Assembly: GCF_007827955.1 (NCBI RefSeq)
Contig: NZ_VITR01000001.1
Coordinates: forward strand, 372,001-436,000
Length of the DNA stretch: 64,000 nt
From: Nitrospirillum pindoramense
GTDB taxonomy: Bacteria > Pseudomonadota > Alphaproteobacteria > Azospirillales > Azospirillaceae
Direction of reading: 5' to 3'
A program made the translations under genes and the position numbers. Under the pieces are notes generated by a model. That model was not told the DNA's origin, did not search any database, and saw only the letters and a list, made by a program, of their open reading frames with translations. Positions 9,097 through 16,430 of this stretch are shown piece by piece (within the stretch, counting starts at the first letter, position 1; the number at the start of each line of letters is the position of its first letter).

Positions 9097-10806
9097 GTGA
9101 TACCCCATCAACATTCAGCCGCCCACGCTGTTAGCGATATCAGCGGCCCGGATGATGGCGCGCTGGATCGCGTCCTGTCCGCACTGGCGGCGCAGGGGCA
9201 GCTGTCCCCGGGCGCGCTGGGCCGGGCGCAGGCGGCCGGCGGCCGGGTGGATCGGCGGCTGTTGGATTTGGGCCTGGTGTCGGAGGAGCATATGGCGGCG
9301 GCGTATGCCCAGGCCCTGGGCCTGGCGCTGTGGCCCGCCGATCACCTGCCCCAGGCGCCGGCGATGATGGACGTGGCCAACCTGGCCTTCCTCAAGGCCA
9401 AGCTGATGCTGCCGCTGACCGATGAGGGCGCCGAGGTGGTGTTCGCCATGGCCGATCCGCTGGATGGCCAAGCGCTCGGCGCGGCCGCCTTCCTGGCCGG
9501 CCGGCCGGTGCGGCCGGTGGTCATGACCGGCACGGCCATCGCCGCCGCCCTGGACCGGTTGTATGAGCCGGCACAGCCAGCCGCCAACCAGGACGCGATG
9601 CCCGACCTGCTGGAGGGCGATGCCGAGCGCCTGCGCGATCTCGCCAGCGAGGGGCCGGTGGTGCGCCTGGTGGGCAACGCCATCCAGGCGGCGCTGGCCG
9701 CCGGCGCCACCGACATCCATGTCGAACCCATGGCCGACCGCCTGGTCATCCGCCATCGCATCGACGGCATCCTGCGCGAGGCGGAGGTGTTGCCCCGCCG
9801 CACGGCCGCAGGCGTCATCACCCGTATCAAGGTCATGGCCGGCCTGGACATCGGGGAACGCCGCCTGCCCCAGGATGGGCGCATCCGTCAAACCCTGCAG
9901 GGCCGTGAGATCGATTTCCGCGTCTCCACCACCCCCACCGTGCATGGCGAGGACGTGGTGATGCGCATCCTGGACCAGCAGACGGCGGGCGGGCGCTTGG
10001 ACAGCCTGGGCCTGCCCGCCTGGGTGGCGGAGCCGCTGACCGCCCAGTTGGACCGGCCGCACGGCATCGTGCTGGTGACGGGCCCCACCGGCAGCGGCAA
10101 GACCACCACCCTCTATGCCGGCCTGCGCGGCATGGATGCCGCGCGCCGCAAGATCCTCACGGTCGAGGACCCGGTGGAATATTTGCTGGATGGCATCAAC
10201 CAGACCCAGGTGAAGCCCGGCATCGGCCTGACCTTCGCCCATGCCCTGCGCAGCTTCCTGCGCCAGGACCCGGACGTGATCCTGGTGGGTGAGATGCGCG
10301 ACGGCGAGACCACCAAGGTGGCGGTGCAGGCGGCCCTGACCGGGCATCTGGTGCTGTCCACCCTGCACACCAACGACGCCGCCGGTGCCGTGCCACGCCT
10401 GATGGACATGGGCGTGGATCCCTACCTGCTGGCCTCCACCTTGAACGGGGTGCTGGCCCAGCGCCTGGTGCGCACCCTGTGCCCCACCTGCCGCCAGCCC
10501 CACACCCTGTCCGCCGACGCGGCGGCGGCCTTGGGACTGCCGGCGCGGGAGACCATCGTCCATCGCGCCGTGGGCTGCCCCGCCTGCAACGGCACCGGCT
10601 ATCGCGGGCGGTCGGCCATCGCCGAATGGCTGCCCATCACCGACGCGGTGCGGACGCTGATCCGCCAGGGGGCGTCGTCGGCGGAGATCGAAGCGGCGGC
10701 GGTTCAGACGGGCGGCATGGTGCCCCTGTACCAGGACGGCCTGCAGCGGGTGTTGGACGGCGTCACCACGCCTGAAGAAATTTTGCGCGTGACCAAGGCG
10801 GATTAG
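9097..10806 (+). CDS. gspE: Type II secretion ATPase GspE
   Basis: This 569-residue hexameric ATPase powers pseudopilus assembly at the inner membrane. An N-terminal T2SSE_N-like region covers about 20-150. The nucleotide-binding core has Walker A GPTGSGKTTTLYAGL (from about residue 329), Walker B RQDPDVILVGEMRD and a His-box-like LVLSTLHTNDAAGA. Near the C-terminus two CxxC pairs (CPTCRQPH and CPACNGTGYRGR) form the zinc-binding tetracysteine loop of GspE/PilB proteins. It starts at GTG with AAAGGG about eight bases upstream. It is the first gene of the operon. gspF follows after 14 bases. Confidence 0.95.
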   Translation: MIPHQHSAAHAVSDISGPDDGALDRVLSALAAQGQLSPGALGRAQAAGGRVDRRLLDLGLVSEEHMAAAYAQALGLALWPADHLPQAPAMMDVANLAFLKAKLMLPLTDEGAEVVFAMADPLDGQALGAAAFLAGRPVRPVVMTGTAIAAALDRLYEPAQPAANQDAMPDLLEGDAERLRDLASEGPVVRLVGNAIQAALAAGATDIHVEPMADRLVIRHRIDGILREAEVLPRRTAAGVITRIKVMAGLDIGERRLPQDGRIRQTLQGREIDFRVSTTPTVHGEDVVMRILDQQTAGGRLDSLGLPAWVAEPLTAQLDRPHGIVLVTGPTGSGKTTTLYAGLRGMDAARRKILTVEDPVEYLLDGINQTQVKPGIGLTFAHALRSFLRQDPDVILVGEMRDGETTKVAVQAALTGHLVLSTLHTNDAAGAVPRLMDMGVDPYLLASTLNGVLAQRLVRTLCPTCRQPHTLSADAAAALGLPARETIVHRAVGCPACNGTGYRGRSAIAEWLPITDAVRTLIRQGASSAEIEAAAVQTGGMVPLYQDGLQRVLDGVTTPEEILRVTKAD

Positions 10807-10820
10807 GACGGATTAAGACG

Positions 10821-12044
10821 ATGACGACAATGGCCATGACCCGCTTTTCCTACCGCTCCGTCGATGCCAGCGGGCGCGCCAGCCGCGGCACCATCCAGGC
10901 CGCGGACCGCCGCGCCGCCGTCGATCAGTTGATGCAGCGGGGCCTGACGCCGCTGTCGGTGAAGGAGGAGGGCGCCAAGCATGCCGGGGGCGCCGGCCGC
11001 GCGGGCGATCTCAAGCGGGCGGAGCGCCTGTCCTTCGTGCGCGACCTGGCCAACCTGGTCGCCGCCGGTTTCGCGCTGGAGCCCGCCCTGGGCCTAGTGG
11101 GCGACCAGATGCAGCGCCCGGCGGCCGCGGCGCTCGTAGGTCAAATCCGCGCCCGGGTGCGCGCCGGTGACAGCCTGGCGACCGCCGTGGCCGCGCAAGG
11201 GCCGGCGTTTCCGGCGGAATTCGTCGGCCTGATCGCGGCGGGTGAGCAGGGCGGGGCCCTGGCGGCCGCCCTCGGCCATCTGGCGGCCCTGGAAGAGGAC
11301 CGCGCCCAGTTCCGCCAGCGTCTGGTCAGCGCCATGGTCTATCCGGCGCTGATCGCTTTGCTGACCCTGGCCGCCCTGGCCTTGATGGCCGGCTACGTCC
11401 TGCCGCAGTTCCAGGACCTGTTCGCCGGCAGCAAGGCCAAGCTGCCCGCCGCCACGTCCGCCGTGCTGGCCATCGGTGATTTCCTGGGGCGCTTCGGTCC
11501 CGGCATCCTGGCCGGCGGGGCGCTGGCCGTACTGGCCCTGGTCCGCGCCTACCGCCAGCCCGATTTGCGGCTGCGCCTGGATCGCGCGCTGCTGGTGGCC
11601 ACGGGGCCCCTGGGCCGGTTGGTCGGCGATGCCCAGCTGGCGCTGTACACCCGCACGCTGGCCAGCCTGCTCAGCGGTGGGGTGCCTCTCGCTGCCGCCC
11701 TGGCCACCGCCGGCGGCTGCCTCGCCAACCGCGCGCTGGCCAGTGCGGCCGACCGGGTGCGGGTCGCCGTGCGCGGTGGGTCGGATCTCAGCCGGGCCGT
11801 GCAGGCCGAACCGCTGTTCCCCCGCCGCCTGTCGCGCATGCTGGCCCTGGCGGAACAGACCGCCAGCCTGCCACAGGGGCTGCTGGATCTATCGAAAGTG
11901 TTGGAGCGCGAAAGGGGCGTAGCCCTGGATAGGGCCTTGTCTTTGGTGACGCCCATCCTAACCCTCGTTCTCGGCAGCATGGTCGGCGGCATCTTCGCCG
12001 CCCTCATCGCGGGGATCCTCAGCCTGAATGACATCGCCCTCTGA
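10821..12044 (+). CDS. gspF: Type II secretion inner-membrane platform protein GspF
   Basis: This 407-residue protein has two T2SSF domains (about 70-195 and 275-395), each ending in hydrophobic helices. Visible signatures are FVRDLANLVAAGFALEPAL near 75, the GEQGG loop near 138, YPALIALLTLAALALMAGYVLPQF near 173-196, YTRTLASLLSGGVPLAAAL near 277 and EQTASLPQGL near 347. GspF/PilC proteins form the polytopic platform that couples GspE to pseudopilin insertion. Its last 17 bases overlap the gspG start, so translation is probably coupled. ATGs at 10821 and 10830 are both possible starts. Confidence 0.95.
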   Translation: MTTMAMTRFSYRSVDASGRASRGTIQAADRRAAVDQLMQRGLTPLSVKEEGAKHAGGAGRAGDLKRAERLSFVRDLANLVAAGFALEPALGLVGDQMQRPAAAALVGQIRARVRAGDSLATAVAAQGPAFPAEFVGLIAAGEQGGALAAALGHLAALEEDRAQFRQRLVSAMVYPALIALLTLAALALMAGYVLPQFQDLFAGSKAKLPAATSAVLAIGDFLGRFGPGILAGGALAVLALVRAYRQPDLRLRLDRALLVATGPLGRLVGDAQLALYTRTLASLLSGGVPLAAALATAGGCLANRALASAADRVRVAVRGGSDLSRAVQAEPLFPRRLSRMLALAEQTASLPQGLLDLSKVLERERGVALDRALSLVTPILTLVLGSMVGGIFAALIAGILSLNDIAL

Positions 12045-12519
12045 CATCCTGGAACAACATCCCTCCCTTCGTGATCGCCCCCTTCGTGATCGCCCCCTTC
12101 GTGATCGATGGGGCGGGCAGCAGGGGTTCACCCTGGTCGAGGTTCTGGTGGTCCTGGTGATCATCGGCCTGCTGGGCCTGCTGGTCGCCCCCAACCTGGT
12201 GGCCCGCCTGGGCAAGGCGAAGGGGGAGGCGGCGCAGGCCCAGATCAACACCCTGGTGGCGGCCGTCGACCTGTTCTACGTCGACGTCGGGCGCTATCCG
12301 ACCATGCAGGAGGGGCTGGAGGCGCTGGTGACCGCGCCGGCCGGCGACGCCAACTGGCGCGGCCCTTACCTGCGCAAGCGCCAGGCCCTGGTCGATCCCT
12401 GGGGCAACGCCTATCGCTACAAGGCGCCGGGCGACCACGGCGCCTATGACATCTTCTCCCTTGGCAGCGACAACGCCCCGGGCGGCGAGGGCGACGCCCG
12501 CGACGTCACCAGTTGGTAG
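12028..12519 (+). CDS. gspG: Major pseudopilin GspG with unusually long repeat-bearing leader
   Basis: This is the major pseudopilin. The class III signal is cleaved after Gly33 (QQG|FTLVEVLVV, Glu at +5), then come a hydrophobic helix and a GspG C-domain with the PTMQEGLEAL, GPYLRKR and DPWGNAYRYK blocks and the calcium-loop-like end (FSLGSDNAPGGEGDARDVTSW). Mature length and C-terminus are typical. The oddity is the 33-residue leader, where about 6-15 is usual: it contains LRDRP repeated almost three times, encoded by a 15-base tandem repeat. No later in-frame ATG, GTG or TTG precedes the cleavage site, so the long leader appears real unless a CTG start is used. Confidence 0.95.
   Translation: MTSPSDILEQHPSLRDRPLRDRPLRDRWGGQQGFTLVEVLVVLVIIGLLGLLVAPNLVARLGKAKGEAAQAQINTLVAAVDLFYVDVGRYPTMQEGLEALVTAPAGDANWRGPYLRKRQALVDPWGNAYRYKAPGDHGAYDIFSLGSDNAPGGEGDARDVTSW
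12067..12108 (+). repeat. 15-base tandem repeat (2.8 copies) in the gspG leader
   Basis: The unit CTTCGTGATCGCCCC occurs exactly at 12067-12081 and 12082-12096, and a partial third copy ends at 12108. Because the unit is a multiple of three, copy-number change would add or remove LRDRP in the prepilin leader without breaking the frame. Confidence 0.9.
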
Positions 12520-12528
12520 GGCCGGGCG

Positions 12529-12981
12529 ATGGCCGGGTGCTTCCCAGGGCGGGGTACGCCCTCCCGACAGGCCGGCTTCACCCTGGTAGAGGTGCTGGTG
12601 GTGCTGGTCATCATCGGCATCCTGGGGGCGGCGCTGGCCCTCGGCATCCAGGACCGCCTGCCTGGCCTGCGCTTCACCGCCGCCGTTTCCGCGCTGGAGG
12701 ATGAGCTGCGCAACCGGCAGGTCGAGGCCATGGAGACGGGACACCCCGTCCTCTTCACCCTGGATGACGTCAAGCGCTCCGCCGGCGGGGCGGCCGGCCG
12801 CCGCTTGCGGCGCATCGCGGCGGTGGATTTGGCCATAGAAGGCGGTGATGGCGCGCGCCCGGGTGCTGTCGTCTTCCTGCCCGGCGGCTGGTCTCCCGGT
12901 GCCCAAATCCGCCTGCGCGAGGGCGACCGCGCCGCCACAGTGCGCGTGGATTGGCCTTTGGGCACCGTGCACCGGGAATAA
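12529..12981 (+). CDS. gspH: Minor pseudopilin GspH
   Basis: 150 residues with leader MAGCFPGRGTPSRQAG followed by FTLVEVLVVLVIIGILGAAL, the prepilin peptidase site and N-terminal helix (Glu at +5). The C-domain (LEDELRNRQVEAMETGHPV; AVVFLPGGWSPGAQIRL) has the GspH pattern of an extended beta domain following a charged helix. GspH is one of the tip-associated minor pseudopilins and works with GspI, GspJ and GspK. It follows gspG after nine bases, and its end lies 11 bases before the gspI start. Confidence 0.88.
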   Translation: MAGCFPGRGTPSRQAGFTLVEVLVVLVIIGILGAALALGIQDRLPGLRFTAAVSALEDELRNRQVEAMETGHPVLFTLDDVKRSAGGAAGRRLRRIAAVDLAIEGGDGARPGAVVFLPGGWSPGAQIRLREGDRAATVRVDWPLGTVHRE

Positions 12982-12992
12982 GGAAGGGCCGC

Positions 12993-13427
12993 ATGCGCCG
13001 GGCGGATGGTTTCACCTTGCTGGAAATGTTGATCGCCCTGGCCATCTTCGGCCTCGGCACGGTCCTGCTGATGCAATCGGCCTGGTCCGGGACATGGTCC
13101 GCCCGCCAGGCCTGGGGGGAGACGGCGGCCCTGCGCTTGGCCCAATCCGTCGCGGCGGAGGTCGGTGTCGCCCTGCCGCTGGACGACCAGCCCAGGGATG
13201 TGGGGCTGGACGGGGCGGGCGCGGGCTTGCCCTACCGTGTCAAAATTGTGCCAGGGCGCCTTTCGCCGACGGGGGACCGCGACTATCGGGTAGAAGTCCG
13301 CGAAATGAAACCAGACGTGACGCGAGAAGGGGGAACAGAGGCCGCCATGCCGGGAGCGGGCCGGCGGGCCGATGGCCCTGTTCTGGCGACCGTCACCAGC
13401 CGCGTGCTGGTGGACGGGCCGCCATGA
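12993..13427 (+). CDS. gspI: Minor pseudopilin GspI
   Basis: About 144 residues. The very short leader MRRADG is cleaved before FTLLEMLIALAIFGLGTVLL, the usual GspI N-terminus with Glu at +5. An in-frame upstream extension exists, but the ATG at 12993 is preceded by AGGAAGG at a good distance, so I use it. The C-domain (LPYRVKIVPGRLSPTGDRDYRVEVRE) is of normal length with an acidic/basic tail. It should nucleate the GspI-J-K tip complex. The stop overlaps the gspJ start as ATGA. Confidence 0.85.
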   Translation: MRRADGFTLLEMLIALAIFGLGTVLLMQSAWSGTWSARQAWGETAALRLAQSVAAEVGVALPLDDQPRDVGLDGAGAGLPYRVKIVPGRLSPTGDRDYRVEVREMKPDVTREGGTEAAMPGAGRRADGPVLATVTSRVLVDGPP

Positions 13428-14104
13428 TGACACCCGCTCTCGCCACCCCCGATGCCGCGCCCGCCGCCGCCGGGGGCCGTCGCGGCATGACCCTGGTGGA
13501 GGCCCTGGTGGCCCTGGCGCTGCTGGGTATGCTGGCGGTCGCGGCCGTCGGCCTGCTGCCCCTGATGAACCGCATGGCCGACCGCAGCGGTGCCCTGCAG
13601 CGGGCCGCCGCCGACCTTGGCCGCGTGCACGACTTCACCCGCTTCCTCGTGATCAACGCCTTGACCCCGGGTGACCTGGCGCGCGCGGGTGCGGACCTGC
13701 CGCCGCTGCGCCGCGATGCCCGGCATTTCGATGTGTTGGCGCCGTTGCCCGTTGGGCTGGGCCGCGGTGGGCTTTACCGCATGGCCCTGACGGTGGAGGG
13801 GGCGCCCGGCCATGAGGCCCTGCGTCTGCGGGTGGCGCCCCTGCGCCCCGACGGTCCACCGCCGGGCGATGGCTTGCTGATCGACGGCGCCGCCCGCATC
13901 GCCTGGTCCTATTTCGATGGCCAGGCCCACGCCTGGACCGACCATTGGGCGGACCCCGCGACGTCTCCGGCCCTGGTGCGCCTGGATGTCGCCCCCGCCG
14001 GCGGGGAAGCGTGGCCGCCTATGATCGCCGCCCCGGTGGTGCGTGGCGGGGTGCTCTGCGCCTATGACCCGGTGCGGGGCGCGTGCCGGCCTGAGGGTGG
14101 CTGA
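13424..14104 (+). CDS. gspJ: Minor pseudopilin GspJ
   Basis: About 226 residues. The leader ends in GGRRG and the mature protein would begin MTLVEALVALALLGMLAVAAV, so Met rather than Phe sits at +1, while Glu at +5 is retained. A DFTRFLV/ALTPGDLARA region and a C-domain ending VRGGVLCAYDPVRGACRPEGG follow, including two cysteines that may pair. Size and gene position (I, then J) support GspJ. The start is the ATG of the ATGATG at 13424, overlapping the gspI stop. The TGATG at 14102-14106 couples it to gspL. Confidence 0.82.
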   Translation: MMTPALATPDAAPAAAGGRRGMTLVEALVALALLGMLAVAAVGLLPLMNRMADRSGALQRAAADLGRVHDFTRFLVINALTPGDLARAGADLPPLRRDARHFDVLAPLPVGLGRGGLYRMALTVEGAPGHEALRLRVAPLRPDGPPPGDGLLIDGAARIAWSYFDGQAHAWTDHWADPATSPALVRLDVAPAGGEAWPPMIAAPVVRGGVLCAYDPVRGACRPEGG

Positions 14105-15138
14105 TGCCCACGCTGGCCCACCGCCTGAGACGCCTGGCCGTGCTGGCCATGGATGCGCTGGCGGACGGCGCCGCCGCCGCCTTGCCCCCGTGGGGACGCC
14201 GTATCCTGGGGCTGGAGGTGCCCGTCCTGTTCCTGTCGCCGGGCGGCGCCGGCCTGACGGCGCCCTCGATCCGGATGCCCATCCGCCTGGTGCTGCACCC
14301 GACGGACGTGCATGCGGTGGACGTGCCCTTGCCCAAGGGGCGGCTGCTGGGCGGCATTGTCGATGCCCGGGGGTTCGTCGAGATCCAGGCCCACCGTTTC
14401 ATGCCCCTGCGGCCGGACCTGCTGGCTTGGGACGTGGTGACCCTGCCACCCGCTGGGTCACCCGCTGGGCCGCCCGCCGGTGGGGCGGGTACCGCCCGGG
14501 TCCACATGGTGCGGCGAAGCGTGCTGTCGGCGGCGCTGGCCTGGGCCGCGGCGGTGGGCCTGACGCCGGCTGGGATCACGGCGGCGGCGGCAGGGCCGGC
14601 GCCGGAATTCCTGCGCTTCGATCCCGCCCGGGTGCGCCGGCGGTTCCTGCGTTTGGCCACCGCCGCCGGCCTGTTCTGGCTGTCCCTGCCCATCCCCTTC
14701 GCCGTTGCCCTTTGGATCCTGGACCGGCAGACGGCCATGGTGGAACAGAAATTGGCGGTGGTGGCCAAGGACGCGCGTGTGGTGCGGGACATGCGCGACC
14801 GCATTCTGTTCCTCAGCCCCGATGCCGCCGGCACCGCCCTGCTGCTGGCGCAGCCGGGAAGGGGCCAGGTGCTGGATGAATTGGCGCTCGCCCTGCCCGA
14901 CAGCGTCTGGCTGAAGGATGTCGCGCTGACGCCGGAGGCGGTGACCATCCAGGGCCGGGCCTTGGATCTGGCGGATGTGCTGGCCCGGGTGCGCGCGGCG
15001 GGCCCCTTCGTCGATCCCCGCTTCACCGATCCGCCGGACGCGGTGGCCTCTCCGCCGGCCGCCCCCGTCGCGGGCCAGGCGGGTGGCGCCCCGCGGGACT
15101 TCACCTTGACGACATCGCTTGCGGTGGGGCGGCCCTGA
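14104..15138 (+). CDS. gspL: GspL-like assembly protein with PilN-type domain
   Basis: 344 residues. The N-terminal ~170 residues form a cytoplasmic domain that is shorter than the canonical GspL actin-like domain (LVLHPTDVHAVDVPLPKGRLLGGIVDARGFVE). A membrane helix follows at about 187-206 (FWLSLPIPFAVALWILDRQ). The periplasmic part is a coiled coil and ferredoxin-like fold typical of GspL/PilN (LDELALALPDSVWLKDVALTPEAVTIQGRA). GspL recruits GspE to the membrane and pairs with GspM. Operon position and topology support the call; the N-terminal domain is divergent. Confidence 0.8.
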   Translation: MPTLAHRLRRLAVLAMDALADGAAAALPPWGRRILGLEVPVLFLSPGGAGLTAPSIRMPIRLVLHPTDVHAVDVPLPKGRLLGGIVDARGFVEIQAHRFMPLRPDLLAWDVVTLPPAGSPAGPPAGGAGTARVHMVRRSVLSAALAWAAAVGLTPAGITAAAAGPAPEFLRFDPARVRRRFLRLATAAGLFWLSLPIPFAVALWILDRQTAMVEQKLAVVAKDARVVRDMRDRILFLSPDAAGTALLLAQPGRGQVLDELALALPDSVWLKDVALTPEAVTIQGRALDLADVLARVRAAGPFVDPRFTDPPDAVASPPAAPVAGQAGGAPRDFTLTTSLAVGRP

Positions 15139-15139
15139 G

Positions 15140-15775
15140 ATGACAGCCCCGCTTTCCCCCCGCCGTTCCTCCCCGCCGCGCGGTTTGCGTCCCGGTTTCG
15201 TGCTGGCCATCGCCCTGTGCCTGCTGGCGCTGCCGCCCTACTTCTACCTTGCCCCCCTGGTGGATGGGGTGGAGGCCGCCGCCGCCCGCCGCGCCGCGCG
15301 CCTGGCGCAGTTGGCCGCTACGCGCGCGCTGCTGGCCCAGCAGGACGACCTTGCCCGCCGCGCCGCCCAGGTCGACCAGGCGCTGGGCGTCCACACCCTG
15401 TTACGCACTGGGGTGGACGCGGCGGCGGTGCAGGCCGATGCGGAGGGCGACGTGCGCGGCGCCTTGCGACAGGCCGGTGTCACCATCAACACCCTGACGG
15501 CCCGGCCGGATGCGGGCCAGGGGACCTACCGACGCATCCACCTGGCGGTATCCGCGCAGGGCGACGCCGTGACGGTGGCCAATGCACTGGCGGCCCTGGA
15601 CGGCGTACGCCCCCGCCTGCTGGTGCGCTCCGCGCGTCTGCGCACGGACGCGCCGGAACCGGTGGTGCCGGGTCCCGGTTTCGGCAGGGCCGCACGCGGC
15701 TCCGCCGCTGGGGAGGCCAATTCCGTGACCCTAGACATTGAGATCGACGCCTATGCCGACTTGGCCGGCCCCTAG
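15140..15775 (+). CDS. gspM: GspM-like (subtype b) assembly protein
   Basis: About 211 residues. A short cytoplasmic Pro/Arg-rich N-terminus precedes one membrane helix (about 22-44, FVLAIALCLLALPPYFYLAPL). An alanine-rich periplasmic coiled coil (about 48-85) and a ferredoxin-like domain follow (VRGALRQAGVTINTLTARP; VANALAALDGVRPRLLVRSA; VTLDIEIDAYADL). This matches the short T2SSM_b type found with PilN-like GspL proteins. The ATG at 15140 directly follows the gspL stop. The end overlaps the next gene by 23 bases. Confidence 0.78.
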   Translation: MTAPLSPRRSSPPRGLRPGFVLAIALCLLALPPYFYLAPLVDGVEAAAARRAARLAQLAATRALLAQQDDLARRAAQVDQALGVHTLLRTGVDAAAVQADAEGDVRGALRQAGVTINTLTARPDAGQGTYRRIHLAVSAQGDAVTVANALAALDGVRPRLLVRSARLRTDAPEPVVPGPGFGRAARGSAAGEANSVTLDIEIDAYADLAGP

Positions 15776-16430
15776 GGGGCCCCTTGACCGGACCGCCCTG
15801 CTATTGGCGGGTGTCGGCCTGGTGGTCGGCGCCGGACTGGCGTTGGCCGTGGCGGTCGACGCGTCGGACCCGTCGGTGCGGGCGCAGGCTCCGCTTCCGG
15901 TACTGCCGCCGTTGGCCGGGCCCACGCCCATGGGCCTGTCCGCGGAGCCGGGTGAGGCGGCGCGACGCCCGCTGTTCACGCCCGACCGCCGGCCACCGCT
16001 GAAGGGGGGCGCGCCGGTGGCCTCCGACGGGCCGGATCTGCAGGTGACCGGCGTGGTCACCGGCCCCGGCGGCGGGGCCGCCACCGGCGTGGACCGCAAG
16101 GCGCAAAAGCCGTTCAGCGTGCGCCTGGGCGACGATCTGCAAGGCTGGACGGTGGACGCCATCGGGCGGTCCAACCTGCGCCTGCGCCGGGGGGTGGCCG
16201 TTCGCGATTATCCCCTGGCCGTGCCGCCCCCCCCGGCGATGGGCGCCCCCCTGGTGCCGTCCCCGCCCCCGCCCCCGACGGTTCCGTCGTCAAGGGGCGT
16301 GGCGCCGGCGGATATCCCGCCGTCGGGCGTGCCGCCGCCGGGGCAGCCTGATCCCTCGCAGATGGAGGTCCAGCCCAGCCATCCGCCCTCGCGACCGCCC
16401 CCCGACCAGCCCCACAGACGGCAGCCATGA
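15753..16430 (+). CDS. gspN: GspN/GspC-like connector with proline-rich tail
   Basis: About 225 residues. There is a membrane helix at about 15-38 and a short linker. The RRPLFTPDRRPP motif at about 72-83 is typical of GspN (subtype b) and of the GspC homology region. A small HR-like beta domain follows (LQVTGVVTGPGG, FSVRLGDDLQGWTVDAIGRSNLRLRRG). The last ~75 residues are strongly proline-rich and probably disordered. It would link the inner-membrane platform to the secretin and stand in for GspC; there is no PDZ domain. The start is ATG 15753; a TTG 15 bases upstream is possible. The stop overlaps gspD as ATGA. Confidence 0.72.
   Translation: MPTWPAPRGPLDRTALLLAGVGLVVGAGLALAVAVDASDPSVRAQAPLPVLPPLAGPTPMGLSAEPGEAARRPLFTPDRRPPLKGGAPVASDGPDLQVTGVVTGPGGGAATGVDRKAQKPFSVRLGDDLQGWTVDAIGRSNLRLRRGVAVRDYPLAVPPPPAMGAPLVPSPPPPPTVPSSRGVAPADIPPSGVPPPGQPDPSQMEVQPSHPPSRPPPDQPHRRQP

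Noticed and set aside
12067-12108. The gspG leader repeat as a CRISPR-like or mobile-element repeat
   Set aside because: It is a simple in-frame 15-base tandem repeat inside a coding sequence, without spacers or flanking element features.
12845-13423. N-terminal extension of the gspJ frame across gspH and gspI
   Set aside because: The pseudopilin leader and ATGA overlap place the start at 13424; the extension is an out-of-phase reading of gspH and gspI.
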